A stretch of 64,000 nt of DNA from Nitrincola sp048264025. GTDB taxonomy: Bacteria > Pseudomonadota > Gammaproteobacteria > Pseudomonadales > Balneatricaceae. The notes below the pieces were generated by a model. The model was not told the DNA's origin, did not search any database, and saw only the letters and a list, made by a program, of their open reading frames with translations. The position numbers and the translations under genes were made by a program. The stretch covers positions 8,829 to 72,828 of the forward strand of contig NZ_JBLXDN010000018.1 in assembly GCF_048264025.1 (NCBI RefSeq), read 5' to 3'. Below, in pieces: positions 53,977-62,501 of the stretch (position 1 is its first letter; each line of letters starts with the position of its first letter).

Positions 53977-54109
53977 TACGCTGATACTCTTCCGATAAAC
54001 GTTTTGATTATAACATTATCCCAATTGTGGACTAACGAACAAGCGCTGGTTTAGTGACTGCTAAATTTAGAGGTCAGCTATGCCAGCGCTGATTCTTGTT
54101 AAGGTGTGC

Positions 54110-55021
54110 TCAGCTATTCGCATCGATAATGGCTTTGAGCTTATCGATCTCCTCTAACGTTGGCATGGTCAGTGGTGCTCTGACATCGCCTGCTGTGATT
54201 CCCTGCAACGTGGCACCGGCCTTGATCAGACTGACGCCATAACCGGCTTTGCGGTCACGCAATCGACAGAAGGGAATGAAAAAGGAACGGATGATGTCGG
54301 TGACAGTTTGCTGGTCGCCGCTTCTGAGTGCGGTATAGAAGCGGTTGGCCATTTCTGGCATGAAATTGAATACAGCTGATGAATAGGTGTTCACTCCGAT
54401 GGAGAGATAGGCCTCTGCAAAAATTTCGGCGGTTGGAACCCCACCGATATACACCAGGCGGTCGCCAACTGTCTTAATGGTGTCGTTGAGCGAGGCAATA
54501 TTACCGACACCATCCTTCAACGCGATCAGGTTCGGGCAGTCTGCTGCCAGCTGTTTGACATCTTCAGCGAGCAATACGCCATTAGCACGGTTGTAATAGA
54601 TCACCTGCAGTGGGGTACTGTTGATTACCTGACGCGCGTATTCGACAACACCTTCGCGGGGGCACTCGGTCAGGTAGGGCGGCATCAGCAAAATACCATC
54701 ACAACCGGCTTGTTCGGCGACCTTGGCAAAGGCTATGGCATCAGGAATGCTGCGTCCGGCACTGGCAATAACCGGCACTCTGCCACCGACGGTTTCAACC
54801 GCAATAGTGACAAGCTGCTGGTATTCATCGAGTGACAGCGAAAAGAACTCGCCTGTGCCACCGGCCACGAATACCGCCGATACCTTGTGTTCGATAAAGG
54901 CTTCGATGCGCTTGCGGAAGCTATCGGCATTGAAGTTGTTGTGTTGATCAAAATCAGTGACGGGAAAGGAGAGAAGTCCGTCGCTGAGTGAGCTTCTGAT
55001 GTTTTCTACAGACAGTGTCAT
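54110..55021 (-). CDS. kdgD: 5-dehydro-4-deoxyglucarate dehydratase (KdgD-like)
   Basis: The 303-residue TIM-barrel protein of the DHDPS family has the Schiff-base lysine in IALKDGVGN and the tyrosine in QVIYYNRANG. The N-terminal LLSFPVTDFDQHNNFN is typical of KdgD. The enzyme dehydrates and decarboxylates 5-dehydro-4-deoxyglucarate to 2,5-dioxopentanoate. The neighbouring KGSADH-type gene supplies the next step. Confidence 0.92.
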   Translation of the reverse strand: MTLSVENIRSSLSDGLLSFPVTDFDQHNNFNADSFRKRIEAFIEHKVSAVFVAGGTGEFFSLSLDEYQQLVTIAVETVGGRVPVIASAGRSIPDAIAFAKVAEQAGCDGILLMPPYLTECPREGVVEYARQVINSTPLQVIYYNRANGVLLAEDVKQLAADCPNLIALKDGVGNIASLNDTIKTVGDRLVYIGGVPTAEIFAEAYLSIGVNTYSSAVFNFMPEMANRFYTALRSGDQQTVTDIIRSFFIPFCRLRDRKAGYGVSLIKAGATLQGITAGDVRAPLTMPTLEEIDKLKAIIDANS

Positions 55022-55087
55022 TTTTATTCCTCTATAGTGTCAGACGGTATTCAGGATGCTATAACGAATTGCTTTGTTCATGTAATA

Positions 55088-55104
55088 CATCATACAACAT
55101 ACAA
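55088..55104 (-). promoter_or_regulatory. Candidate FadR-type operator over the kdgD promoter
   Basis: TTGTATGTTGTATGATG on the minus strand differs at one base from the site at 55316-55332 and overlaps the presumed kdgD -10 box. Probably bound by the FadR-type regulator. Confidence 0.55.
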
Positions 55105-55315
55105 TAAAGTTGGCAATCAGTATTTCCGTAAAATATGGAAAATTGGGTTTTTAGTAGGTTGTAGATAATAATTTTTTAATGGTTAATTTACATTTAAGTG
55201 TAATAAATACATATAGTTAATATTTAATATGAGATTTATTTCTTTCGAAATCAACGAGCTTGACCAGTCTTATTCATGAGGCATTTTTTCAGTTGAAACG
55301 GTATTGCAGATCTTG

Positions 55316-55332
55316 TTGTATGATGTATGATG
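55316..55332 (+). promoter_or_regulatory. Candidate FadR-type operator over the tctCBA promoter
   Basis: TTGTATGATGTATGATG lies at the same place relative to -35 and -10 as the minus-strand copy at 55088-55104, 140 bp upstream of tctC. Confidence 0.55.
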
Positions 55333-55471
55333 TGAATAGCTTGGGTTTGAGAAGGGTGAGTGAAGCGCTGCTAAGCATCACTTGTGCGTTTCGAACCTGG
55401 ACTTACACAGGCATTCAGACTTCTGTTCTAATGCTGGTATACATAGTGCAACCCTATTGAGGAAAATAATT

Positions 55472-56443
55472 ATGATAAAACAATCACTTATTAGTTGTGC
55501 CTTAGCTGGTTCTATGCTGTTTGGTTCGATGGCTGTACAGGCCTATGAGTTTGAACGGCCCGTTAGAATTGTGGTGCCCTTCGCTCCCGGAGGCACTTCA
55601 GATATCCTGGCTCGCCTGATAGCACCTGAGCTGTCTACTGCAATTGGACAGCCGGTTATCGTTGAGAACAAGCCTGGTGCGAGTGGCAATATTGGTGCTG
55701 ACTATGTTGCCAAGGTTAATGCAGATGGACACACTTTGTTGCTAATGGATGTGGCGGCACTGGCAACCGCACCGCACCTGTATAGCAATCTTAGCTATGA
55801 TCCGGTTAATGATCTGGCTCCTGTGACCATGGTCAGCTTCTCTCCTTATATCATGGCGGTAAATCCGAAACTGGGTGTGAGTTCGGTTGAAGAGATGGTG
55901 GCGCTGGGTAAATCAGATCCTCGCGCGCTGTCGGCAGCTAACTCAGGTATTGGTGGCGCAAACCATATTGCCTCGGTACTGGTCGGCGATCATCTTGACC
56001 TGGACTGGTCAATTATCCCGTATCGTGGAGGCTCTGACGCTTCACGTGCCGTGGTATCGGGTGAGAGCACGGTGCTGATCAATGGCTCAACGGCTACTAA
56101 ACCCTTTGTGCTGAGCGAACAGTTAACAGCGGTTGCTGTGACAGGACCTTCGCGTTTGACCGATCTGCCGGATGTCCCAACCTTTACTGAGCTAGATATG
56201 CCAGGTGAAAACATGGGTTCATGGCAGGGGATTTTGACAACCGGTGGCAGTCCTGCTGATGCGATTGAGCGTTTGAATGCTGAACTGCAGAAAATCATTG
56301 AAAGTGAAGATATGCAGGAACGTATTGCGGGTCAGGGTGCCGTTGCTGCTAATGGCAGTTCCCAGGAAATGATCGATTGGCTTGCTGATAACCATGAAAA
56401 TATGGGTGTGGTAATCGAGCAATACGGCATCAAAATCGAGTAA
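55472..56443 (+). CDS. tctC: Tripartite tricarboxylate transporter, substrate-binding protein TctC
   Basis: The start is ATG 55472 with GAGGAAAA upstream; an earlier in-frame codon is rejected. The 323-residue protein has a signal peptide (cleavage after AVQA) and Bug/TctC hallmarks (FERPVRIVVPFAPGGTSDILAR; GASGNIGADYVAKVNADGHT). With the divergent sugar-acid genes and shared operator, it probably binds a hexarate such as glucarate or galactarate, though this is inference. Confidence 0.92.
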   Translation: MIKQSLISCALAGSMLFGSMAVQAYEFERPVRIVVPFAPGGTSDILARLIAPELSTAIGQPVIVENKPGASGNIGADYVAKVNADGHTLLLMDVAALATAPHLYSNLSYDPVNDLAPVTMVSFSPYIMAVNPKLGVSSVEEMVALGKSDPRALSAANSGIGGANHIASVLVGDHLDLDWSIIPYRGGSDASRAVVSGESTVLINGSTATKPFVLSEQLTAVAVTGPSRLTDLPDVPTFTELDMPGENMGSWQGILTTGGSPADAIERLNAELQKIIESEDMQERIAGQGAVAANGSSQEMIDWLADNHENMGVVIEQYGIKIE

Positions 56444-56566
56444 TCGGCGAATTGAAGTCTATGTCGCGTCTGTCAGTATGGATTATGGGCAGGCGTGATA
56501 TTCTGGCTAGCCTGGATAGAAACGTTTTACGAACCAGACCAAAAAACAATTACATGGTTTAGAAAA

Positions 56567-57007
56567 ATGAGAATCGACAAAAGAGAGTCCCTGTCGGGGC
56601 TGGTCACGATTGCTTTTGGTTTGCTTGTGGTGATTGAGTCCACCAGCTATAACATCGGTAATCTGCTGCGAATGGGTCCTGGTTACTTTCCGCTCATGCT
56701 CGGAGTTGCCATCACCTTCATCGGTATTATTATCCTGATTAAATCGGCTTTTGTTCAGACCACTATGGATAAAATCCAGTGGCGCCCACTGATATTCATC
56801 ATGATTGGGTTGGTCTGCTTCGGTCTGGCCATCAATAGTCTGGGCATCATCGTAGCCACAACGGCCTTAGTGGTAGCGTCCAGGTTGTCTGAAAAGGCAC
56901 TTTCCTGGAGGAATACCTTCATCCTGGCTTTGTGTCTCAATGTCATGGTGTATGTGGTCTTTATTTACGGACTGTCCATCCCTCTGAAATTATTTCCCTG
57001 GAGTTGA
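56567..57007 (+). CDS. tctB: Tripartite tricarboxylate transporter, small permease TctB
   Basis: The 146-residue protein has four membrane segments. ATG 56567 (MRIDKRESLSG) is chosen because it gives the usual TctB length; a GTG at 56495 extends the frame without support, and no strong ribosome site marks either. The stop is one base from the tctA start. Confidence 0.83.
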   Translation: MRIDKRESLSGLVTIAFGLLVVIESTSYNIGNLLRMGPGYFPLMLGVAITFIGIIILIKSAFVQTTMDKIQWRPLIFIMIGLVCFGLAINSLGIIVATTALVVASRLSEKALSWRNTFILALCLNVMVYVVFIYGLSIPLKLFPWS

Positions 57008-57008
57008 T

Positions 57009-58526
57009 GTGGATATTTTATCGAATCTGGCGATGGGTTTTGAAGTCGCGTTAACCTGGCAAAACCTGTTTTACTGCCTGCTGGGCGTAAGTCTCGGCAT
57101 GTTGATTGGTGTGCTGCCGGGAGTTGGGCATTTGGCCGCTATCTCCATGTTACTGCCACTGACTTTTTATGTACCGCCAACGACCGCACTGGTGTTGCTG
57201 GCGGGAATCTATTATGGCGCCCAATATGGTGGATCCACCGCGTCTATTCTGTTGAATTTGCCTGGCACACCGGCGTCGGCCGTGGTCTGTCTTGATGGCT
57301 ATCCGATGGCCAAAGAGGGGCGTGCCGGTGTGGCGCTGTTTATGACCGCCATTGCATCCTTTTTTGGCTCAATCTTTGCCATAGTGTTGCTGGTAGCCTT
57401 TGCACCCCCACTGGCTAAAGTGGCGCTGAATTTCGGGGCGGCCGAGTATTTTTCCATGATGGTACTGGGACTGGTTGCGGCTTCGATTCTGGTGCAGGGC
57501 TCAGCGCTGAAAGGGATCGCATCGGTGTTGATCGGTCTGGTGCTGGGATTAGTCGGCACAGATGTGACCTCGGGTATGCAACGTTTTACCTTTGATATTA
57601 CCTACGTGTATGACGGTATCAGTATCGTGGCACTGGCGATGGGGATATTTGGTATCACCGAAGTGATCTCCAATGTCGGTAAAGTGGACTCCAAAGGGTT
57701 GAGCAACCAGAAGATCTCTTATCGTTCGCTGCTGCCTACAGGCAAGGATATCAAAGAAAGCATTATGCCTATGTTTCGTGGCTCTGCGCTGGGCAGCGCG
57801 GTAGGTATTTTGCCCGGGGCCGGTGTGTCCATTGCTTCGTTTATGTCCTATGCACTGGAGAAACGCGTTTCGAAACATCCTGAAAAATTTGGTAAGGGCG
57901 CTATTGAAGGGATTACAGCACCGGAAAGTGCCAATAACGCATCGGCTCAATCTGCATTTATACCAACGCTCACTCTGGGTATTCCCGGTGACGCGGTGAT
58001 GGCGTTGATGCTAGGTGCGCTGCTGATTCATGGAATTGCTCCCGGCCCGACCATTATTTCTGAAACGCCTGAAATTTTTTGGGGTCTGGTGGCCAGTTTC
58101 CTGATCGGTAACATTTTGTTGCTGGTATTGAATATTCCACTAATCGGGGTCTGGGTCAGTATTCTGAAAATACCCTATACGGTTTTGTATCCGTCGATCA
58201 TTCTGTTTATCGCCATAGGTGTTTACAGTATTAACTACTCCTACTTTGACATTATGCTGGTAGCACTGTTTGGTTTCAGTGGTTACATGCTGTATTTATT
58301 GAAGTTTGAACCAGCGCCGATGTTATTGGGCTTTATTCTGGGGCCGTTAATCGAAGAGAACTTCAGGCGAACATTGTTGATCAGTAGGGGCGATCTGATG
58401 TTTTTCATTGAGCGCCCGATCAGTGCCGCCTTTCTTGCGATCACGCTACTACTGATTGCATCGACACTTTTCAAGGCTTGGCAAAACAACACCAGAAAGC
58501 AACAGCAACCAGCTGAAGCACCGTAA
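57009..58526 (+). CDS. tctA: Tripartite tricarboxylate transporter, large permease TctA
   Basis: The 505-residue protein starts at GTG 57009. It has about twelve membrane segments and the TctA loops GVLPGVGHLAAISMLLPLT and NLPGTPASAVVCLDGYP. It is the last gene of the second tctCBA operon; a repeat copy follows. Confidence 0.93.
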   Translation: MDILSNLAMGFEVALTWQNLFYCLLGVSLGMLIGVLPGVGHLAAISMLLPLTFYVPPTTALVLLAGIYYGAQYGGSTASILLNLPGTPASAVVCLDGYPMAKEGRAGVALFMTAIASFFGSIFAIVLLVAFAPPLAKVALNFGAAEYFSMMVLGLVAASILVQGSALKGIASVLIGLVLGLVGTDVTSGMQRFTFDITYVYDGISIVALAMGIFGITEVISNVGKVDSKGLSNQKISYRSLLPTGKDIKESIMPMFRGSALGSAVGILPGAGVSIASFMSYALEKRVSKHPEKFGKGAIEGITAPESANNASAQSAFIPTLTLGIPGDAVMALMLGALLIHGIAPGPTIISETPEIFWGLVASFLIGNILLLVLNIPLIGVWVSILKIPYTVLYPSIILFIAIGVYSINYSYFDIMLVALFGFSGYMLYLLKFEPAPMLLGFILGPLIEENFRRTLLISRGDLMFFIERPISAAFLAITLLLIASTLFKAWQNNTRKQQQPAEAP

Positions 58527-58531
58527 GCCCC

Positions 58532-58586
58532 AAAAAAGGGGTCAGTACCCTTTAATTTGAAATTAAAGGGTACTGACCCCTTTTTT
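58532..58586. repeat. GGGTACTGACCCC repeat, copy 10 (paired)
   Basis: A paired copy with a TTTAATTTGAAATTAAA centre lies between the convergent tctA and DUF3617 genes, starting six bases after the tctA stop. Likely bidirectional terminator. Confidence 0.8.
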
Positions 58587-58602
58587 GTTCTGACTCAACC
58601 CC

Positions 58603-59037
58603 TTATGAACACTCACCAACACGTTCAGCTTTGGTATCGACTTTCATATTCATGGAGCCCATAGGGCTGTCCATTGTGCCTGTCATTTGGCCTTCCATAT
58701 GCTCACCCATAAATGTCATTTGACCTTCCATCGTATAGGTCATGCCCTGTTCTGAGCAGGTCATGGCATAGTGCATATTGTCGCGGGAAATATCCATGCG
58801 GGTGATGCTGCAGCTTTGCGGTGCTTCCAATAAATCAGCGCCCTGATCAATATCGTCTTGGGTGATGCATTCCTGCTGGGTTTCTGTTTGACCCGGGATC
58901 TGGATAGGACCATCGATAGACATGGTGTTGGTATGGGACCAGAGACCTGGGGTCAGATTGGGTGTTTCAGCTGATGCTGAGGCCGAAATAATACATAAAC
59001 CTGCCAGCATGGCTGGCATTAATAGACGAAACCGCAT
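58603..59037 (-). CDS. DUF3617 family exported protein
   Basis: The 144-residue protein has a signal peptide (residues 1-23, cleavage after ASA) and matches the DUF3617 pattern of a short exported protein: TPGLWSHTNTMSI start, paired cysteines (QECIT, CSITRM, TCSEQ, GECS) and a Met/Gly-rich GQMTGTMDSPMGSMNM segment. The function is unknown; it is probably periplasmic with disulfides. It is divergent from the MscK-like gene. Confidence 0.82.
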   Translation of the reverse strand: MRFRLLMPAMLAGLCIISASASAETPNLTPGLWSHTNTMSIDGPIQIPGQTETQQECITQDDIDQGADLLEAPQSCSITRMDISRDNMHYAMTCSEQGMTYTMEGQMTFMGEHMEGQMTGTMDSPMGSMNMKVDTKAERVGECS

Positions 59038-59105
59038 CTTACTATCTCCTTGTGTTAGGGGTGTTTGCTATACTCTGCCCACACTCTATTACCAGGCTCT
59101 ATACT

Positions 59106-62100
59106 ATGCAAGACACCCAAGGTTCTCATTTTCATTCTCTCCTGGTCTCAGCCGTTTTTTGGATGTTCTTATTCCTGTCACCTGCATTACTTGCCAATAC
59201 ACCTGCTGGCAATGCCGCATTGGGTGTCTCAGAGTTTCTGCGAAGTTTGACCAGCGAGATGGAACAGATCGAAACGGAGATGGAGCGTGTTGATGATGAA
59301 GCCGTGAGTGCCTGGTTTGACAGTTCTCTCATGGAAGAAGCTGAAGCCGTTTTGCAAGCTGAGCCGATTGTTGCCGATGCGGCTCATGAACGTTGGCAGC
59401 AGGTGGTTGAGAATGAGCGTCTGGCAACTGAGCGTCTATCGGGCGCTCAGGTGCGGCTGAAAGAGATGCAGGCTTATGCGGATCGCGTGGATAGCTTGGT
59501 CCAACGTCTAGAGGCCACCAGAAAAAACCTGGAGAATCAGGATTCAGACGAGCGTAGTTTGTCACAAATAGAGGCTGATATTACTGCCTTGCACAGCCGT
59601 CAGCAGCAGTTGCAGTTGGAGCTGGATCAACAGCGTAGCGCTCTGCAACGTATTCAAGAACAGGCGATTAGTCAGCCTGAAACATTGGAAGACTTGATGC
59701 AGCAAGCACCGCCTGAGCCGGTTGCATCACCTGTCGATGCCGAAAATCACCGTTTAAAGCTGGCCATTGAGGCTTTGCAAGCATCCGCTGTTCGGCGTCA
59801 TGAAGCCCGGCTGATTGCTGCACGTCTGGATCAGGCTATTTTGCAGCCGCGTATACGTCTTTTACGCTTGGAAATTCAGGCCGGAGAGCTCGAGCTGGCG
59901 TTGATTGCTGACAACCTGCTGTGGTTGGAAGGCGAATTCAATAACCGCTCGACACAAGAGCTCAGGTTACTCAACTCCGATCTGCTGCGCCTGGTCGAGC
60001 GGGAGCCAGAGCTGGCACAGCACTACCAGAATGAGGTGCAGGAAATTCGGTCGCGTATTGATAGTGTTGCTCAACACTATGATGACCTGAAAACTCTGCA
60101 GCAACAGCGAGATGAGTATGATCTGATGCTTAATGATCTGTCACACTCTCTCAGCGCGGTGGAAGAGCGCCTGGAAGTCAGTGGACTGACCGAGGTGGTG
60201 GGTACACAGTTTTTGGATGAACGAAAACGCCTGGCCGATTATGGGAATCCACGCGTTACCTTACAATCACTTGAGCGTGAACTGGCCCAATCTCGTTTGC
60301 GCAGCATCAGTTTGCGAGATGATCTGCGGCGCCTGCAGCAACTCCCTGAACTTGCTGCTGTGGGTGACCGTGGTGTACAGGAACTGGTCCGCATCGGAAC
60401 TGAGCTGCTGAATCTGCAGATTCAGTCGGAAGAGCAATTGACCGAGCAGTTACGCCAGAATGAATATCGACTGCGCCAGATTGCCGAACTGATAGATTCG
60501 TTGGACCAAATCCTGAGTGAAACCCTGCTCTGGTGGCCAAGTCATAGTCCTGTCAGTTTATCCTGGCTTGAGCGTACTGGAGATGCTTTTACTGCACTGA
60601 TTGACCCATCTGCCTGGCGTGGAGTTGCGCGCAGTATCTGGCAGGCGACACTAGGGTCACCGATTACCAGTCTGTTAGTGCTGACCCTGGTGGGCGGTGT
60701 GTATTTAGTCGGTCGTAAAACCGACTATCACCTTAAGCAAATTGCTAAGCAAACGGCACATAAGTATTCCGATAATATTGGCCTGACTTACAAAGCTATG
60801 GGCTGGAGTTTGATTAGAGTACTGCCCGTTCCTTTGTTGCTTTACGCTTTTGCACTGCAACTGACACGGGAAGAGCTTACACCTGGCACAGAAATTCTTT
60901 CCAGTGTGATATCAACGGCCGCCGGCTGGTGGCTGGCTGGTCATCTGTTTGTAATATTTACCCGTGAATCAGGTGTAGGGCCGACTCATTTTGAGTGGAA
61001 CGCCAGATTACTCTCACGTGTTCGACTCAATTTGATCTGGTTCTTGCCGGTGCAGTTGATATTGATCATTCTGTTGGCTCTGGCCTACGGGCATCCAGAT
61101 GAGCGGGTTTATGATGTCTTCGGTCGACTGGGATTGTTGCTGGTGACCGCGCTGAATGGTTTGATTGCCTGGCGTATACTGGCACCCGCACCTGACGATC
61201 AAGGGGTGTTTTTTCAGAGTCACAAGCGGCGTATTCTGAGGCTGGTTTTCGTATTTTTATCCTTGGCAACCCTGGTGTTGACTCTGGCGGGATATCTGCT
61301 GACAGTGGGTGAATTGTTACCGCGATTTGTTGATACGCTGGTGGTATCCAGCTTGGTGTTGTTGCTCTACTCTCTGGCAGTGCGTGCGTTGGTATTAAGT
61401 CAAACGCGTTTACGTATCCGCCGCATGAAAGAGCAGCGTGCGCGTGCTGCTCTGGAAGATATGTCGGGTGATGTTGAAGGTGTGACTGAATTGCCGGAAC
61501 CGCACTTGAGTATTGAAGATATCGGACATCAGACGCAAACCCTGTTAAAAACCTCCGTGTTCACCGGTTTACTGATTGCGCTATTCACCGTCTGGGCGGA
61601 TGTGCTGCCAGCACTGAACTGGCTGGATAATGTTACCCTTTGGTCACGTACTATTGCTGTAGGCGAAACTGAAATTATCTCTCGGGTGAGCCTGCGGGAC
61701 TTTTTGCTGGCAGTGTTGCTTGCTGGCTTCTTTGTCATGGCAACACGCAATCTGCCTGGGTTGATCGAGATACTGCTGTCCCGCAGTCGTCTGGTGGATG
61801 AGGTTCACAGCTACACCGTAACAACGCTGGTGCGTTATGCCCTTACCGTAGTAGCCGTTGTCACCATTTTCTCATTAATTGGATTGCGTTGGAGTGAACT
61901 GCAGTGGATGGTGGCCGCTTTGACATTGGGTTTGGGTTTTGGCCTGCAAGAGGTGGTAGCAAACTTCGTTTCCGGTCTGATCATGCTGTTCGAACGTCCG
62001 GTAAGGGTGGGGGATACCATCACCATTGGGGAATACAGTGGCACGGTAGCTCGAATTCGTACACGGGCTACTACCATTATTGATTGGGATAACCGGGAAA

Positions 62101-62501
62101 TTGTGGTACCCAACAAAAACTTTATCACCGAGCGCCTGATCAACTGGACACTGTCGGATAACATTACCCGTATCGTGATTCCTGTGGGGGTTAGCTATGA
62201 TTCCGACCCAGAACAGGTGATGGCCATTCTGTATCGCATCGCCGTTGCTCACCCGCTGTCATTGAGCGATCCGGAACCGAATGTGTATTTCCTCAATTTT
62301 GCCGACAGTTCATTGAGTTTTGAATTGCGTGTCTATGTCAGCCAGATGAGAGACCGTTTAGTTACCACCAGTGAGCTACATACACAAATACTCAAAGCCT
62401 TCCGAAAGGAAGGTATTGAAATTGCCTTTCCACAAATGGATCTGCATATTCGCGATATGCCAGATAGGACACTTGCCCAACCCAAGGGAGGGCCAGCCTA
62501 A
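59106..62501 (+). CDS. Large mechanosensitive ion channel (MscK/KefA-like)
   Basis: The protein has about 1131 residues from ATG 59106; an in-frame GTG at 59052 would only add residues before the signal peptide. A signal peptide is followed by a ~450-residue periplasmic coiled-coil region rich in Glu, Gln and Arg, several membrane helices, and a C-terminal MscS domain (GLGFGLQEVVANFVSGLIMLFERPVRVGDTI; VPNKNFI). It should open under hypo-osmotic stress. The stop codon overlaps the rmuC start (TAATG). Confidence 0.9.
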   Translation: MQDTQGSHFHSLLVSAVFWMFLFLSPALLANTPAGNAALGVSEFLRSLTSEMEQIETEMERVDDEAVSAWFDSSLMEEAEAVLQAEPIVADAAHERWQQVVENERLATERLSGAQVRLKEMQAYADRVDSLVQRLEATRKNLENQDSDERSLSQIEADITALHSRQQQLQLELDQQRSALQRIQEQAISQPETLEDLMQQAPPEPVASPVDAENHRLKLAIEALQASAVRRHEARLIAARLDQAILQPRIRLLRLEIQAGELELALIADNLLWLEGEFNNRSTQELRLLNSDLLRLVEREPELAQHYQNEVQEIRSRIDSVAQHYDDLKTLQQQRDEYDLMLNDLSHSLSAVEERLEVSGLTEVVGTQFLDERKRLADYGNPRVTLQSLERELAQSRLRSISLRDDLRRLQQLPELAAVGDRGVQELVRIGTELLNLQIQSEEQLTEQLRQNEYRLRQIAELIDSLDQILSETLLWWPSHSPVSLSWLERTGDAFTALIDPSAWRGVARSIWQATLGSPITSLLVLTLVGGVYLVGRKTDYHLKQIAKQTAHKYSDNIGLTYKAMGWSLIRVLPVPLLLYAFALQLTREELTPGTEILSSVISTAAGWWLAGHLFVIFTRESGVGPTHFEWNARLLSRVRLNLIWFLPVQLILIILLALAYGHPDERVYDVFGRLGLLLVTALNGLIAWRILAPAPDDQGVFFQSHKRRILRLVFVFLSLATLVLTLAGYLLTVGELLPRFVDTLVVSSLVLLLYSLAVRALVLSQTRLRIRRMKEQRARAALEDMSGDVEGVTELPEPHLSIEDIGHQTQTLLKTSVFTGLLIALFTVWADVLPALNWLDNVTLWSRTIAVGETEIISRVSLRDFLLAVLLAGFFVMATRNLPGLIEILLSRSRLVDEVHSYTVTTLVRYALTVVAVVTIFSLIGLRWSELQWMVAALTLGLGFGLQEVVANFVSGLIMLFERPVRVGDTITIGEYSGTVARIRTRATTIIDWDNREIVVPNKNFITERLINWTLSDNITRIVIPVGVSYDSDPEQVMAILYRIAVAHPLSLSDPEPNVYFLNFADSSLSFELRVYVSQMRDRLVTTSELHTQILKAFRKEGIEIAFPQMDLHIRDMPDRTLAQPKGGPA

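Larger units (their letters stand above)
55022..55471. promoter_or_regulatory. Divergent promoter region with two matching operator-like sites
   Basis: This 450-bp AT-rich gap separates kdgD from the divergent tctCBA. On the minus strand, TTGCCA (55116-55111) and TATGAT (55094-55089) are 16 bp apart; on the plus strand, TTGCAG (55304-55309) and TATGAT (55326-55331) are also 16 bp apart. In both, the 17-bp site TTGTATGWTGTATGATG covers the spacer end and -10 box. The remaining middle part shows nothing I recognise. Confidence 0.65.

Noticed and set aside
8281..58586. The regular repeat family as a CRISPR array
   Set aside because: Copies are separated by whole genes, not by 30-40 bp spacers, and are inverted pairs rather than direct repeats; no cas genes are present.
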